A stretch of DNA of 64,000 nt from Actinotignum timonense (GTDB lineage Bacteria; Actinomycetota; Actinomycetes; Actinomycetales; Actinomycetaceae): contig NZ_LT706966.1 of assembly GCF_900155575.1 (NCBI RefSeq), positions 1,096,352 to 1,160,351 of the forward strand, given 5' to 3'. Shown here in pieces: positions 51,753 through 60,474 of this stretch. Position numbers and translations under genes: made by a program. Position 1 is the stretch's first letter. Every line of letters starts with the position of its first letter. The notes beneath the pieces are model-generated. The model had not been told where the DNA came from. It saw nothing but the letters and a program-made list of their open reading frames with translations, and did not search any database.

Positions 51753-53690
51753 ATGGCACATTTACTTTCGGTACATGACGTGGGCGTCAGTCTGGGAAGC
51801 CGCGATATTCTCAGCAACGTTTCCCTGAGTCTAGAGGACGGTAGCCGCATAGGCGTCGTCGGCCCGAACGGGGGAGGGAAAACCACGCTGCTGCGCCTCA
51901 TCACCGGGGCGCTCGCGCCCACCAGCGGTGAGGTGATTCCCACCAATACCGCAAAATTTGCCACGCTCACCCAGGCCGATGAGCTGCCCGATACCACGGT
52001 GCTCGAGGCGATTCACGCCGGAACCGCTCGCCACGAATGGGCCAGCGACGCACGGGTGCGGGACCTGCATGCCGGGCTGCTGCCCGATATTCCCCTTGAG
52101 GCGCGGGTGCGTGAGCTATCCGGCGGGCAGCGCCGGCGGGTGGCCCTGGCCCATACCCTCACGCGGGACGCGAATATTATTATTCTCGACGAGCCGACCA
52201 ACCATTTAGACGTGGAGGGTATTACTTTCCTGGCGCATTATATTAAGGAGCGTTTCGGCGGGCCGCGCCCGCGCGGGGCGCTGGTGGCCGTCACCCACGA
52301 CCGCTGGTTCCTGGATGCGGTGGCAACTCGCCTGTGGGAAGTGGTGCCCGGGGTGGAGGGCCCGCGCGGGCAGATTCCCGGCCGGGTGGAAACCTACGAG
52401 GGCGGGTATTCGGATTATATTTTCCAGCGCGCCGAGCGGGAACGCCAGGCCGCGCTCGCCGAAGAAAAACGCAATAACTTATTGCGGAAGGAGCTGGCGT
52501 GGCTGCGGCGCGGTGCCCCGGCCCGCACCTCCAAGCCGCGTTTCCGTATCGAAGCGGCAGAAAATCTTATTGCGGATGTCCCGGCCCCGCGCGATACCGT
52601 GGAAATGACGCGCATGGCCGCCGCTCGCTTAGGTAAAGAAGTAGTCAATCTTGAGGACGTCAGCCTGCGCTACGGCGGCGGCCCGGAAATTTTACGCGGG
52701 GTGACCTGGCGGATTGCCCCGGGCGAACGCGTGGGGATCCTGGGCGCGAACGGCGCCGGGAAATCCTCGCTGCTCGCGCTCATCGCCGGGCGGCTCCAGC
52801 CCACAACCGGGCACGTCAAACGCGGCGCCACCGTGAAACTCGCGGAGCTTTCCCAGCACACTCGCGAACTCGATGAGGTTGCGGATTTACGGGTGGTGGA
52901 GGCCGTGAACGACGTCGCAGCTCGCGTGCAGGTGGGGAAGAAAGAACTCACCGCGAGCCAGGTGACCGAGCGGATGGGATTCACCCGCGAACGTGCCTGG
53001 ACGCGAGTCAGTGAACTTTCGGGCGGGGAGCGGCGCCGCTTGCAATTCATGCGCCTGCTCATGGCCGAACCTAATGTGCTGCTCCTGGACGAGCCGACGA
53101 ATGACCTGGATACCGATACCCTCGCCGCGATGGAAGATGTGCTGGACGGGTGGCCCGGCACTCTCATTGTGGTCTCCCACGACCGCTACCTGCTCGAACG
53201 CATGACCGACCGCCAGATCGCGGTGCTCGATGGCCACGTACGGGATCTACCGGGCGGCGTGGATCAATATTTGCGGCTGCGTGAAGAGGAGCGGGACGAG
53301 CGCGAAGGCGCCAAGGGCGCGGCTGGAGCGCGCGGAGGTGCTGGAGCTCGTGCTGGGACTGGAGCTGGGGCTCGTGCTGGCACCGGCGGTGCAGGCGGCT
53401 CGGGCAACTCCGGGGCTGCGGCAGCCATGTCTGGCGCATCGGGTGAGCGGGCTGAGAAAAGTGCGAGTGCCCTCCAGCGCGAAGCCCGCAAAGAAGTGCA
53501 ACGCATTGAGAAACGCATGAACCGGCTGCGCGAACAGATCACCAAGCTGGAGGAGCGCAGCACCGCCTGCGCGGTCAGCGGGGACTATGAGGAACTCGCG
53601 CGGATTGGCAAAGAGCTGAGTGAAGCAACTGGCCAGCTTGACGAGCTGGAAGAACAGTGGCTAGAGGCAGCTGAAGTAGCCGAGGGCTAA
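51753..53690 (+). CDS. ABC-F ATPase (translation factor/antibiotic-resistance type)
   Basis: ABC-F proteins act on ribosomes, not in transport. The 645-residue protein has two ATPase cores: Walker A GPNGGGKTT and GANGAGKSS, signatures LSGGQRRRV and LSGGERRRL, Walker B IIILDEPTNHLD and VLLLDEPTNDLD. A linker with KELAWLRRGAPARTSKPRFR separates them. The C-terminus has a Gly/Ala-rich spacer and a coiled coil (QRIEKRMNRLREQITKLEER) as in Uup. It lies 24 nt after ksgA with AAGGA ahead of the ATG, so the two are co-transcribed. A housekeeping role is likelier than drug resistance. Confidence 0.88.
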   Translation: MAHLLSVHDVGVSLGSRDILSNVSLSLEDGSRIGVVGPNGGGKTTLLRLITGALAPTSGEVIPTNTAKFATLTQADELPDTTVLEAIHAGTARHEWASDARVRDLHAGLLPDIPLEARVRELSGGQRRRVALAHTLTRDANIIILDEPTNHLDVEGITFLAHYIKERFGGPRPRGALVAVTHDRWFLDAVATRLWEVVPGVEGPRGQIPGRVETYEGGYSDYIFQRAERERQAALAEEKRNNLLRKELAWLRRGAPARTSKPRFRIEAAENLIADVPAPRDTVEMTRMAAARLGKEVVNLEDVSLRYGGGPEILRGVTWRIAPGERVGILGANGAGKSSLLALIAGRLQPTTGHVKRGATVKLAELSQHTRELDEVADLRVVEAVNDVAARVQVGKKELTASQVTERMGFTRERAWTRVSELSGGERRRLQFMRLLMAEPNVLLLDEPTNDLDTDTLAAMEDVLDGWPGTLIVVSHDRYLLERMTDRQIAVLDGHVRDLPGGVDQYLRLREEERDEREGAKGAAGARGGAGARAGTGAGARAGTGGAGGSGNSGAAAAMSGASGERAEKSASALQREARKEVQRIEKRMNRLREQITKLEERSTACAVSGDYEELARIGKELSEATGQLDELEEQWLEAAEVAEG

Positions 53691-53739
53691 GGCCGGCGCA
53701 CTCACCCAGCCAGAATGGCCATTCCGCCAGGCGGACACA

Positions 53740-53774
53740 CACGCGGGGCCCGGGAGAAACCCGGGCCCCGCGTG
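53740..53774. terminator. Strong bidirectional terminator after the ABC-F gene
   Basis: CACGCGGGGCCCGGG (53740-53754) pairs perfectly with CCCGGGCCCCGCGTG (53760-53774) around AGAAA. It lies between convergent genes and is followed immediately by CGTCGTCGTA. Confidence 0.92.
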
Positions 53775-53784
53775 CGTCGTCGTA
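53775..53784 (+). repeat. CGTCGTCGTA motif abutting the ABC-F terminator
   Basis: Exact copy beginning at the base after the 53740-53774 stem, on the sense strand of the ABC-F gene, then CTACATCAG. Confidence 0.92.
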
Positions 53785-53796
53785 CTACATCAGAAT

Positions 53797-54987
53797 TTAG
53801 GCGGCCTTACGGAAAATCTGCGTGAGCTTGACGCGCTCACCCATCCGCAAAATCGAGCGTTCGTAAATCTTGCCGGCCAGGACCGCCAGCAGGAAGACCC
53901 CGAGGGCGTTGATGCCGACCGCCGCCAGTTCTTCCACGAGCGGGACCTCGCCGATGGCCGCGCGCATGGGCATCATGAACGGGCCGAAGAAGGGCAGCAC
54001 GGAGAGAATCTTCGTGACCGCGGCCTCGGGCAGCGCCGGAATGAGGTAGAGCGCGGTGTAGAACGGGATGAACTGGAGGAACATGACCGGGGTGTTGATG
54101 CCGGCCAGGTCTTCCTGGCGGGAGACCGTGGCCGCCAGCCCACCCACCAGCGCGGTGGCGGTGAAGTAGCCGAGCACCATCCATACGACCGTGCGCGCCA
54201 CCATCCCGGCCAGCCCGAATTCCTGGAGGAAACTGAGGTCGGGAACCAGCCCGGAAATGGCCACGCCCGTAATAATCGCGCCGATATAACCGAAGAGGAT
54301 CACCACCCAGCCGGCACCCAGGCCCAGTACTTTGCCGAGCAGGAGCGTGCGCGGGCGGACCGTGGTCAAAATAATTTCCACCACGCGGGAGGATTTTTCT
54401 TCGACGACGCCGGCGCCTACCGCGCCGATGCCGCCCATCACCATGAAGAAAATCAGCATGGCACTCACCGAACCGATAAGGAAACCAATGGGATTCGCTT
54501 CGAAACCGGAGGGAGTGTAATTCACCGTCTGAACCCGGAGATTATTAATAGTATCCAGGTGGGCGAGGACCGTGGCATCCACCCCGGATTCCTCCAGCAC
54601 ATAGGTGCTGAGGACCTTCTTGAGAGCGGGCAGCTCCTTCGGATCCGGGGAAGTGGCCACGATCTGCGGATCGAGGGCCGTGCCGGAAATGCCGATCTCC
54701 GCTTCCGGTTCTTCGGTGGCCAGCTCGGCGGCGATATTGGAAGTGGGGAGCGCGGCGAAACCGGCACTCTCCAGGTAGGGCTGGAGCTGCGCGGCGCTGG
54801 CCTCCAGGTAAATACCCTGGGCTTGCGGGGCCGGGGCGGCGCCGTTAGCTTCATCGTCCCCGCCCAGGAAGACGCGGCCCGCGAAGCCGGCCACAATAGC
54901 GATCACCCACATAACCGCGAGGGAAATCATGGTGGCGCGGGAAGCGAAAACGTTCTTGAACTCGCGTGCGAAAACAATGCGTACCAT
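53797..54987 (-). CDS. ABC-2-type permease, NatB-like
   Basis: A 396-residue membrane subunit. An N-terminal segment (TMISLAVMWVIAIVAGFAGR) is followed by an extracytoplasmic domain of about 150 residues, then five or six membrane helices (GFLIGSVSAMLIFFMVMGGI, ... ALGVFLLAVLAGKIYERSIL). VEEKSSRVVEIILTTVRPRT is the ABC-2/NatB consensus. RMGERVKLTQIFRKAA ends the protein. Its start overlaps the ATPase stop (TAATG), so the two are coupled. NatAB exports Na+; other members export drugs, so the substrate is open. Confidence 0.88.
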   Translation of the reverse strand: MVRIVFAREFKNVFASRATMISLAVMWVIAIVAGFAGRVFLGGDDEANGAAPAPQAQGIYLEASAAQLQPYLESAGFAALPTSNIAAELATEEPEAEIGISGTALDPQIVATSPDPKELPALKKVLSTYVLEESGVDATVLAHLDTINNLRVQTVNYTPSGFEANPIGFLIGSVSAMLIFFMVMGGIGAVGAGVVEEKSSRVVEIILTTVRPRTLLLGKVLGLGAGWVVILFGYIGAIITGVAISGLVPDLSFLQEFGLAGMVARTVVWMVLGYFTATALVGGLAATVSRQEDLAGINTPVMFLQFIPFYTALYLIPALPEAAVTKILSVLPFFGPFMMPMRAAIGEVPLVEELAAVGINALGVFLLAVLAGKIYERSILRMGERVKLTQIFRKAA

Positions 54988-56033
54988 TACTTAGCCTTCT
55001 TTCCGAACAGCGAGCCGAGCAGGCCGCGCTTTTTCTTGGGGGTGGCCGCATCATCTTCGTTTGCGGAGGGCACCTGAACAACATCGCGGAACAATTCCGT
55101 GAGGTGGGGGCGGCGCTGGGCGAATTCCACCACGGTGCCGGCCTGCTGAGCCGCCGCGAGAAGCGCGGCGGTGGGGTCTGCGGTGGGGGTGGGGTCTGCG
55201 CTTTGGGCGGGGTTGGCGGGCGCGGTCTCCACGAGCGCCCGCGCAATTCCCACGCTCAGCGGCGCTTCCGAGGTGCCGGCTAGTGGATCGGGGTGGACGG
55301 TGAATCCGGCTTGGCTGAGGGCCGTGCGCAGCGCGGTTTCCTCCGCGCGCACCGCCAGTGCGTAGGGCGGGTTACCGGAATTACGCAGCTCATCTACGGT
55401 GCCGCGGGCCACGATATTTCCACCCGCGAGGATTCCCACGCTATCGCAGAGGCGTTCGACCAGGTCAAGCTGGTGGGAGGAGAAAATAACCGGAACGCCC
55501 TCATCGGCCTTCTGGCGCAGCGTATCGCTCATGGTGCGCACCGCCACCGGGTCCAAACCGGAGAAAGGTTCGTCAAGGATGAGGAGTTCGGGATCGTGAA
55601 TGAGAGCGGCGGCCAGCTGCACGCGCTGCTGGTTACCGAGGGAAAGCTTCTGGACGGCATCCTCCCGGCGCGAGCCCACCCCGAGGCGATCCGTCCAGCG
55701 TTCCATGGCGGCCTGCGCCGCATCCGGGCTCATCCCGTGCAGGCGCGCAAAATACATCAGCTGCTTATCGACCTGCATCTTCGGGTAGAGGCCGCGTTCT
55801 TCTGGCATATAGCCGATGCGCTGGCGTGCCGCGAAATCAATGGGCTGGTCATTCCAGGTCACCTGCCCGGAATCCTTACTCAGGAGGCCGAGCATAATGC
55901 GCATCGCAGTGGTTTTCCCGGCCCCGTTCGAGCCGACGAAACCGAAGATTTCACCGGGGCGAACCGCGAAGCTAAGATCCTGCAACACTTTGCGCGACCC
56001 GAAACTCTTGGAGATGTTCTCAACGGAGAGCAT
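54987..56033 (-). CDS. ABC transporter ATPase, NatA-like
   Basis: A 348-residue ATPase: Walker A GSNGAGKTTAMRIMLGLL, signature LSLGNQQRVQLAAAL (SLGN instead of SGGQ, common in NatA), Walker B LLILDEPFSGLDP, H-loop FSSHQLDLVERLCD. After the core, a C-terminal domain of about 110 residues contains a Pro/Thr/Ala repeat (QSADPTPTADPTAALL) and ends in a basic KKKRGLLGSLFGKKAK. First gene of a two-gene leftward operon with the ABC-2 permease. Confidence 0.9.
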   Translation of the reverse strand: MLSVENISKSFGSRKVLQDLSFAVRPGEIFGFVGSNGAGKTTAMRIMLGLLSKDSGQVTWNDQPIDFAARQRIGYMPEERGLYPKMQVDKQLMYFARLHGMSPDAAQAAMERWTDRLGVGSRREDAVQKLSLGNQQRVQLAAALIHDPELLILDEPFSGLDPVAVRTMSDTLRQKADEGVPVIFSSHQLDLVERLCDSVGILAGGNIVARGTVDELRNSGNPPYALAVRAEETALRTALSQAGFTVHPDPLAGTSEAPLSVGIARALVETAPANPAQSADPTPTADPTAALLAAAQQAGTVVEFAQRRPHLTELFRDVVQVPSANEDDAATPKKKRGLLGSLFGKKAK

Positions 56034-56303
56034 AAAGGGTACGTCCTTGCTATCGTGCGATTGATGAATATTCTAGGGTAGCGCGCCACCCGCCCAGACA
56101 CGGGCAACCGCCGCGCGCAAGACCGGTGACGTCACCCAGAGCGCCATCGTTCTATTGCGTGTCGCCGTCTATCCTATGTCAGAGTCCCGGTGAAACCTAG
56201 AACTGAATTTCCGCACGCCCGAACGGTTAGCGCCTTTCCACGCGCCGGCTCAGTGCCCGCTTAGTGCCGGCTTAGCGCGTTTCCACGCACGCTCAGCTCC
56301 CGC

Positions 56304-57092
56304 TCAGTGCCCGCCGCGGGTGAGGAGACGCGGCTGCGATTCCAGCCCGCGCAAACCGTTCCACATAAAATTGACCACGTGCTCGGCCACCGTTTCTTTA
56401 TCTGGTTGGCGCACATCCACCCACCACTGGCCCACCTGGCCGAGCGCCCCGGCTAGCGTCTGCCCGTAAATGCGGGCGTATTGCGGAGAAATACCATTGC
56501 GGCCGAGCATGGGAGCCAGCAAATCCGAGGCGTAATCAGCCACATCAGCGATGACGGTGGAGAAAGAATCGCCGCCCAGTGTGGCCGGCGAACGCTGCAC
56601 GAGAAGGCGAAAACCGTCGTCGTTATGCTCAATATAATCCAGCACGGCGACGACGATGGACTCGAGCACCTCGCGCTCGGGCAGGCCAATGTTCATGCGC
56701 GCGGAAAGTAATTCCGTGAGCGTGACGAGCTCGCGATCCACTACCACGTTGTAAATGCCTTCTTTGGAGCCGAAATGTTCGTACACGACCGGCTTGGAGA
56801 CCTGGGCGGCCGCGGCGATTTCTTCGATGGAGACCCCGTCGAAACCCTGGGCCGCGAAAAGTTCGCGGGCCACGCCCACCAATTGTTTACGCCGGTCCGC
56901 TCGCGACATGCGCACCCGCTTCTTTTCCGGGGCGGGGGCAGGTGCGGGGGGCTGTGTCGTGGTCGGAGTGGAGGCATCCGCGGTGGTGGCAGCGGTGTTC
57001 TGTTCGATGTTCTGATCGGTGTGAGCGAGCGTATTATCGGCGGCGCGGGCGGCATCAATGCCGTTCGTGCCCTCAGGCGAGGTCTGTTTCAT
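56304..57092 (-). CDS. TetR-family transcriptional regulator
   Basis: From ATG 57092 the protein has 262 residues. A 60-residue Thr/Pro/Ala-rich extension precedes the DNA-binding domain (KQLVGVARELFAAQGFDGVS, IEEIAAAAQVSKPVVYEHFG, SKEGIYNVVV). The C-terminal ligand domain is all-helical, ending NFMWNGLRGLESQPRL. It corresponds in position to Rv1019, between tRNA-Gln/glmU and the upstream block. Its target may be the divergent or neighbouring transporter genes; the ligand is unknown. Confidence 0.88.
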   Translation of the reverse strand: MKQTSPEGTNGIDAARAADNTLAHTDQNIEQNTAATTADASTPTTTQPPAPAPAPEKKRVRMSRADRRKQLVGVARELFAAQGFDGVSIEEIAAAAQVSKPVVYEHFGSKEGIYNVVVDRELVTLTELLSARMNIGLPEREVLESIVVAVLDYIEHNDDGFRLLVQRSPATLGGDSFSTVIADVADYASDLLAPMLGRNGISPQYARIYGQTLAGALGQVGQWWVDVRQPDKETVAEHVVNFMWNGLRGLESQPRLLTRGGH

Positions 57093-57162
57093 ACTTAGTA
57101 TTATGCCAGGAGCGCTTCGGTCGGTTAGACTATATCGGTGCCGGCCTGCGCGTCGGCAGTTT

Positions 57163-57233
57163 TCCGCCATGGTGTAACGGCAACACAGCGGTCTTTGGAA
57201 CCGTTATTCTAGGTTCGAATCCTAGTGGCGGAA
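57163..57233 (+). tRNA. tRNA-Gln (anticodon TTG)
   Basis: Acceptor TCCGCCA/TGGCGGA, D-arm GTGTAACGGCAACAC, anticodon stem GCGGT/ACCGT with loop CTTTGGA (TTG at 34-36), T-arm CTAGG TTCGAAT CCTAG. CCA is not encoded. It lies directly upstream of glmU, as in other actinobacteria. Confidence 0.95.
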
Positions 57234-57301
57234 CGTTTTCGGGCGCAGCGTCAGCGCCCGTGGCGAAATATAGGGCGCATTGCCGCCAGAAAAGGGAAGG
57301 C

Positions 57302-58414
57302 ATGGATCTCTCCGCTGTCGTCATCCTGGCTGCTGGCCAGGGAACTCGCATGAAATCAGCCACCCCGAAACTTTTGCATGAGGTGTGCGGCCGCACGCTG
57401 CTCGGGCACGCCATCACCGCCGCGCGCAGCCTCAATCCCCGCCATATTGTTGTGGTGGTGCGCCACGAACGGGATCGAGTGGCTGCCCACGCGCTTGAGC
57501 TGGACGATTCGGTCATGATCGCCGACCAAGATGACATCAAGGGCACCGGCCGCGCGGTGTGGTGCGGGATGGAAGCCCTGGGTGCGGGGGTGAGTGGCCC
57601 GGTTCTTGTGATGGCCGGGGACACCCCGCTTTTGGGTAGGGAGATTCTCGGGGAGCTCGCGCGCGCCCACGGGAACAGTGTTCACGGCAGCAGTCCGTGC
57701 GGGAACACTGTTTACATGAACGACGACGCCGCTACCGCTCCGGCTGCCCCCGCCAACCCCGCTGTCACCGTGCTGAGTGCCCGGGTGCCTGATCCGGCTG
57801 GCTACGGGCGAATTGTGCGTGATAGCCAGGGTACCATCTGCGCCGTCGTAGAAGATAAAGACGCAAGTGCGCAGCAGCGTGCCATCAACGAAATCAATAC
57901 CTCCACCTATATTTTCGATGCCGCGTTTTTGCGCGAGGCGCTGGCGACCCTGGGCACCGATAACGCACAGGGGGAAATGTACCTGACCGATGTGGTGGCG
58001 CGGGCGTACCAGCTCGGCGCCGGGGTCGGTTCCTATGTAAGCAGTGATTACCTGGCTGTGGAGGGTGCGAATGACCTGGTCCAGCTGGCGGCGCTGCGCC
58101 GCGAAATGAATCGGCGCATCGGGGAGAAGTGGATGCGCAGCGGGGTGAGCATTATTGATCCGGCCACGGCGTGGATTGATGTCCAGGTGGAGCTGGAGCC
58201 GGATTGCGTCGTCGAACCTAATACAATTTTGCGCGGAACCACGCGGGTAGCGCGGTTCGGGCACGTGGGACCCGGGGAACTGAGCAATGTCATCGTGGAG
58301 GAAGGCGCGCGGGCGCGGCATGTGCACCTGCGCGATTGCCTCATTCCGGCCGGTAAATGCGCCCGGCACGCGATTGCGCTCGGGGAAGCCGCCCAGCACC
58401 GCTGCGGCGGGTAA
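57302..58414 (+). CDS. glmU: GlmU uridyltransferase domain; C-terminally shortened GlmU
   Basis: GlmU makes UDP-GlcNAc in two steps: C-terminal acetylation of GlcN-1-P and N-terminal uridylyl transfer. The N-terminal domain is complete: VVILAAGQGTRMKSATPKLL, QDDIKGTGRAV, VLVMAGDTPLL, VVEDKDASAQQRAINEINTS, GEMYLTDVVARA. An insert (HGNSVHGSSPCGNTVYMND) lies between the GDTPLL and LSARVPDPAGYGRIV segments. Only a stub of the left-handed beta-helix remains (VELEPDCVVEPNTILRGTT to EEGARARHVHLRDC) before the stop at residue 371, where full proteins have 450-490. The acetyltransferase active-site region is absent and no further coding sequence follows. The start at 57302 follows GGGAAGGC. Confidence 0.9.
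   Translation: MDLSAVVILAAGQGTRMKSATPKLLHEVCGRTLLGHAITAARSLNPRHIVVVVRHERDRVAAHALELDDSVMIADQDDIKGTGRAVWCGMEALGAGVSGPVLVMAGDTPLLGREILGELARAHGNSVHGSSPCGNTVYMNDDAATAPAAPANPAVTVLSARVPDPAGYGRIVRDSQGTICAVVEDKDASAQQRAINEINTSTYIFDAAFLREALATLGTDNAQGEMYLTDVVARAYQLGAGVGSYVSSDYLAVEGANDLVQLAALRREMNRRIGEKWMRSGVSIIDPATAWIDVQVELEPDCVVEPNTILRGTTRVARFGHVGPGELSNVIVEEGARARHVHLRDCLIPAGKCARHAIALGEAAQHRCGG
57671..57715. repeat. Paired copies of an AACACTGTT-type element inside glmU
   Basis: GGGAACAGTGTTCAC (57671-57685) and GGGAACACTGTTTAC (57701-57715) flank a 15-bp spacer. Their cores are reverse complements (AACAGTGTT/AACACTGTT). They encode the insert in GlmU that most homologues lack. Confidence 0.7.
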
Positions 58415-58445
58415 ACACTGTTCCGGCGGTAAGCACCGTTTACCG
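58411..58445. repeat. Further AACACTGTT-type elements at the glmU stop
   Basis: GTAAACACTGTTCC (58411-58424) contains the glmU TAA; the next element GGTAAGCACCGTTTACC (58429-58445) has GGTAA/TTACC inverted ends. They match the two elements inside the gene. A role as operator or as a rearrangement footprint is possible. Confidence 0.6.
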
Positions 58446-58523
58446 GGTAGCGGGTAGCGCCGCGATCACATAAGCTGACAACGTCGAAAAACCCAAGCAG
58501 GCGAAACACATCGGGGGAGCACA

Positions 58524-59507
58524 ATGAGCACGGGAATGCGGGTATCGAACGATAAGCGGCTGGTCCTAGCCACGGGCCGCGCCTATCCGGAGTTGGCGGA
58601 GGAGGTTGCGCGCTGCCTGCATATCAGCATGCTGCCCACCACCATCTACGATTTCGCAAATTCAGAAATTTACATCCGCTATGAGGAGTCGATCCGCGGG
58701 GCGGATGTTTTTATTATGCAGGCTTTCAGCAGCCCCATTAATAAATGGCTGATGGAGACGCTCCTCATGGTGGATGCCGCCAAGCGCGCCTCCGCCAAGC
58801 GCATCACCGTGGTGGCGCCGTACTACCCCTACGCCCGCCAGGACAAGAAGCACAAGGGCCGCGAACCGATTTCGGCGCGGCTGGTGGCCGATCTGCTCAA
58901 GACGGCCGGCGCGAACCGCATTATGAGCGTGGATCTGCACGCCGCGCAGAGCCAGGGTTTCTTCGACGGGCCGGTGGACCACCTGTGGGCGATGCCTACG
59001 CTGGTGGAATACGTCCGCTCCATTATTACCGGCGACGACGCCGTGATGGTCTCACCCGATGCCGGCCGTATTAAGGTGGCCGAGCAGTGGTCCTCGCGCC
59101 TGGGCGGAATTCCGCTGGCTTTCGTGCACAAGACCCGCAATATTGAGAAGGCTAATACCGCGAAGGCTAACCGAGTGGTCGGTGATGTGGCCGGTAAGAC
59201 CGCCATTATTGTTGATGACATGATCGATACCGCCGGCACGCTGGTCGGCGCGATTCGGGTAGTCAAGGATGCCGGTGCGAAGGACGTTATCGTGGCGGCT
59301 ACCCACGCGCTGCTGTCTGGGGAAGCGGTCGAGCGGCTCTCCAATGCGCCGATTCGCGAACTCGTGGTGACTGACACCGTGCCGATTCCCGATGAGAAGC
59401 GTTTCAAGGGCTTGACGGTGCTTTCCATTGCCCCCACCCTGGCGCGCGCCATCGATGAAGTCTTCGAGGATGGCTCGGTGACCTCGCTATTTGACGGCGC
59501 GTACTAA
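58524..59507 (+). CDS. prs: Ribose-phosphate pyrophosphokinase
   Basis: It makes PRPP from ribose 5-phosphate and ATP for nucleotide, His, Trp and NAD synthesis. The 327-residue protein has KRLVLATGRAYPELAEEVA, the ADVFIMQAFSSP segment, flexible loop PYYPYARQDKKHKGREPIS, the metal/ATP site SVDLHAAQSQGFFDGPVDHL and the PRPP-binding loop AIIVDDMIDTAGTLVGAI. It follows glmU by 109 nt, as is standard in actinobacteria. Confidence 0.97.
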   Translation: MSTGMRVSNDKRLVLATGRAYPELAEEVARCLHISMLPTTIYDFANSEIYIRYEESIRGADVFIMQAFSSPINKWLMETLLMVDAAKRASAKRITVVAPYYPYARQDKKHKGREPISARLVADLLKTAGANRIMSVDLHAAQSQGFFDGPVDHLWAMPTLVEYVRSIITGDDAVMVSPDAGRIKVAEQWSSRLGGIPLAFVHKTRNIEKANTAKANRVVGDVAGKTAIIVDDMIDTAGTLVGAIRVVKDAGAKDVIVAATHALLSGEAVERLSNAPIRELVVTDTVPIPDEKRFKGLTVLSIAPTLARAIDEVFEDGSVTSLFDGAY

Positions 59508-59528
59508 AGGTGAGGTAGCCTCACGAGG

Positions 59529-59566
59529 AGGCGCTGGTGCGATGAGCGCACCGGCGCCTTTCTTGT
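59529..59566 (+). terminator. Terminator after prs
   Basis: AGGCGCTGGTGCG (59529-59541) pairs with CGCACCGGCGCCT (59547-59559) with one mismatch, followed by TTCTTGTTG. Confidence 0.75.
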
Positions 59567-59590
59567 TGTGGTGGTAGCCGGGTGCTTTTT

Positions 59591-59694
59591 GCGGTCGGGG
59601 AGCCGGTAATGGTCGCGGCTCGGGAGCCGGTAATGGTTTCGGCTCGGGAGCCGGTATTTTGCGCGGTCGGGGGCCGGTACTATTTGCGGCTGGG
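59591..59694 (+). repeat. Minisatellite of about 24-bp units upstream of the TSUP gene
   Basis: Four full units and one partial follow one another, based on GCGGCTCGGGAGCCGGTAAT. The CGGGAGCCGGTAATGGT core is nearly identical in units 1 and 2 and drifts in units 3 and 4. The array ends about 15 nt before the GTG start and overlaps the expected promoter/leader region. Confidence 0.8.
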
Positions 59695-59709
59695 AAGGAG
59701 ATAACGCAC

Positions 59710-60474
59710 GTGGTGGTCACATCGAGCTGGGCGCTGTCCGTACTTGTCTTCGCTACCGGGTTGGTGGGCGGCATTGTGGGGTACCTGACCGGGGTGGCTT
59801 CGCTGGTCACCTACCCGGCTCTCCTGGCCCTCGGCTTCCCGCCGATTACCGCCAATGTGACGAATGCGATCAATAATTTCGGGAGCAGCCTGGGTTCGGT
59901 GCTGACCGGCTGGCGCTCCATGCGGGCGGTGCAGGCCTATCCATTGTGGCCGCAAATGTTTATCAGCGCGGTGGGAGGAGCTATCGGCGCGGTGCTGCTG
60001 CTGGCTTTCGACCCGAAAGTGTTCGAGTTTGTGGTGCCCTGGCTGGTTCTCATCGCCACCCTTTCGACGCTGGTCGGCCCCTACCTGGAACGCCGTGGCA
60101 TCCACGCGAATGTCCCGGTTCCTACCTTCCTGGTGTTGGTGGGCGTGCTGGGGGTGTACGGAGGTTATTTCGGGGCGGCCTCGGCGGTTGTGTATCTTGG
60201 CATCGCCGCGATCCTCACCCCGATGACCACCCACGAGGCACTGCTGCTCAAATCCCCGGTGCTCGGCTGCGCCAATCTCACCGCGCTGCTGTTCTTCATC
60301 TGGTCCGGGGAAGTGGATTACGCGGCGGCGCTGACCATGATGCTCGGCGGGCTGCTGGGCGGGATGGTCGGCCCGCACCTCCAGCGCTTCCTCCCCGGTG
60401 GTGTGGTGCGCTGGCTGGTCGGCATCTTCGGGACAGCGCTCGCCGTTTGGTTGTTGCTGCGGGCGTTGGGGTAG
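59710..60474 (+). CDS. TSUP/TauE-SafE family membrane transporter
   Basis: A 254-residue protein with about eight membrane helices, from GTG 59710 with GGAAGGAG upstream. VLVFATGLVGGIVGYLTGVA and LVTYPALLALGFPPITANVT form the first TauE/SafE repeat; GVYGGYFGAASAVVYLGIAA and ALLLKSPVLGCANLTALLFF form the second. Members export or import sulfite, sulfonates or other organic anions. No sulfur-metabolism gene is adjacent, so the substrate is unknown. Confidence 0.85.
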   Translation: MVVTSSWALSVLVFATGLVGGIVGYLTGVASLVTYPALLALGFPPITANVTNAINNFGSSLGSVLTGWRSMRAVQAYPLWPQMFISAVGGAIGAVLLLAFDPKVFEFVVPWLVLIATLSTLVGPYLERRGIHANVPVPTFLVLVGVLGVYGGYFGAASAVVYLGIAAILTPMTTHEALLLKSPVLGCANLTALLFFIWSGEVDYAAALTMMLGGLLGGMVGPHLQRFLPGGVVRWLVGIFGTALAVWLLLRALG

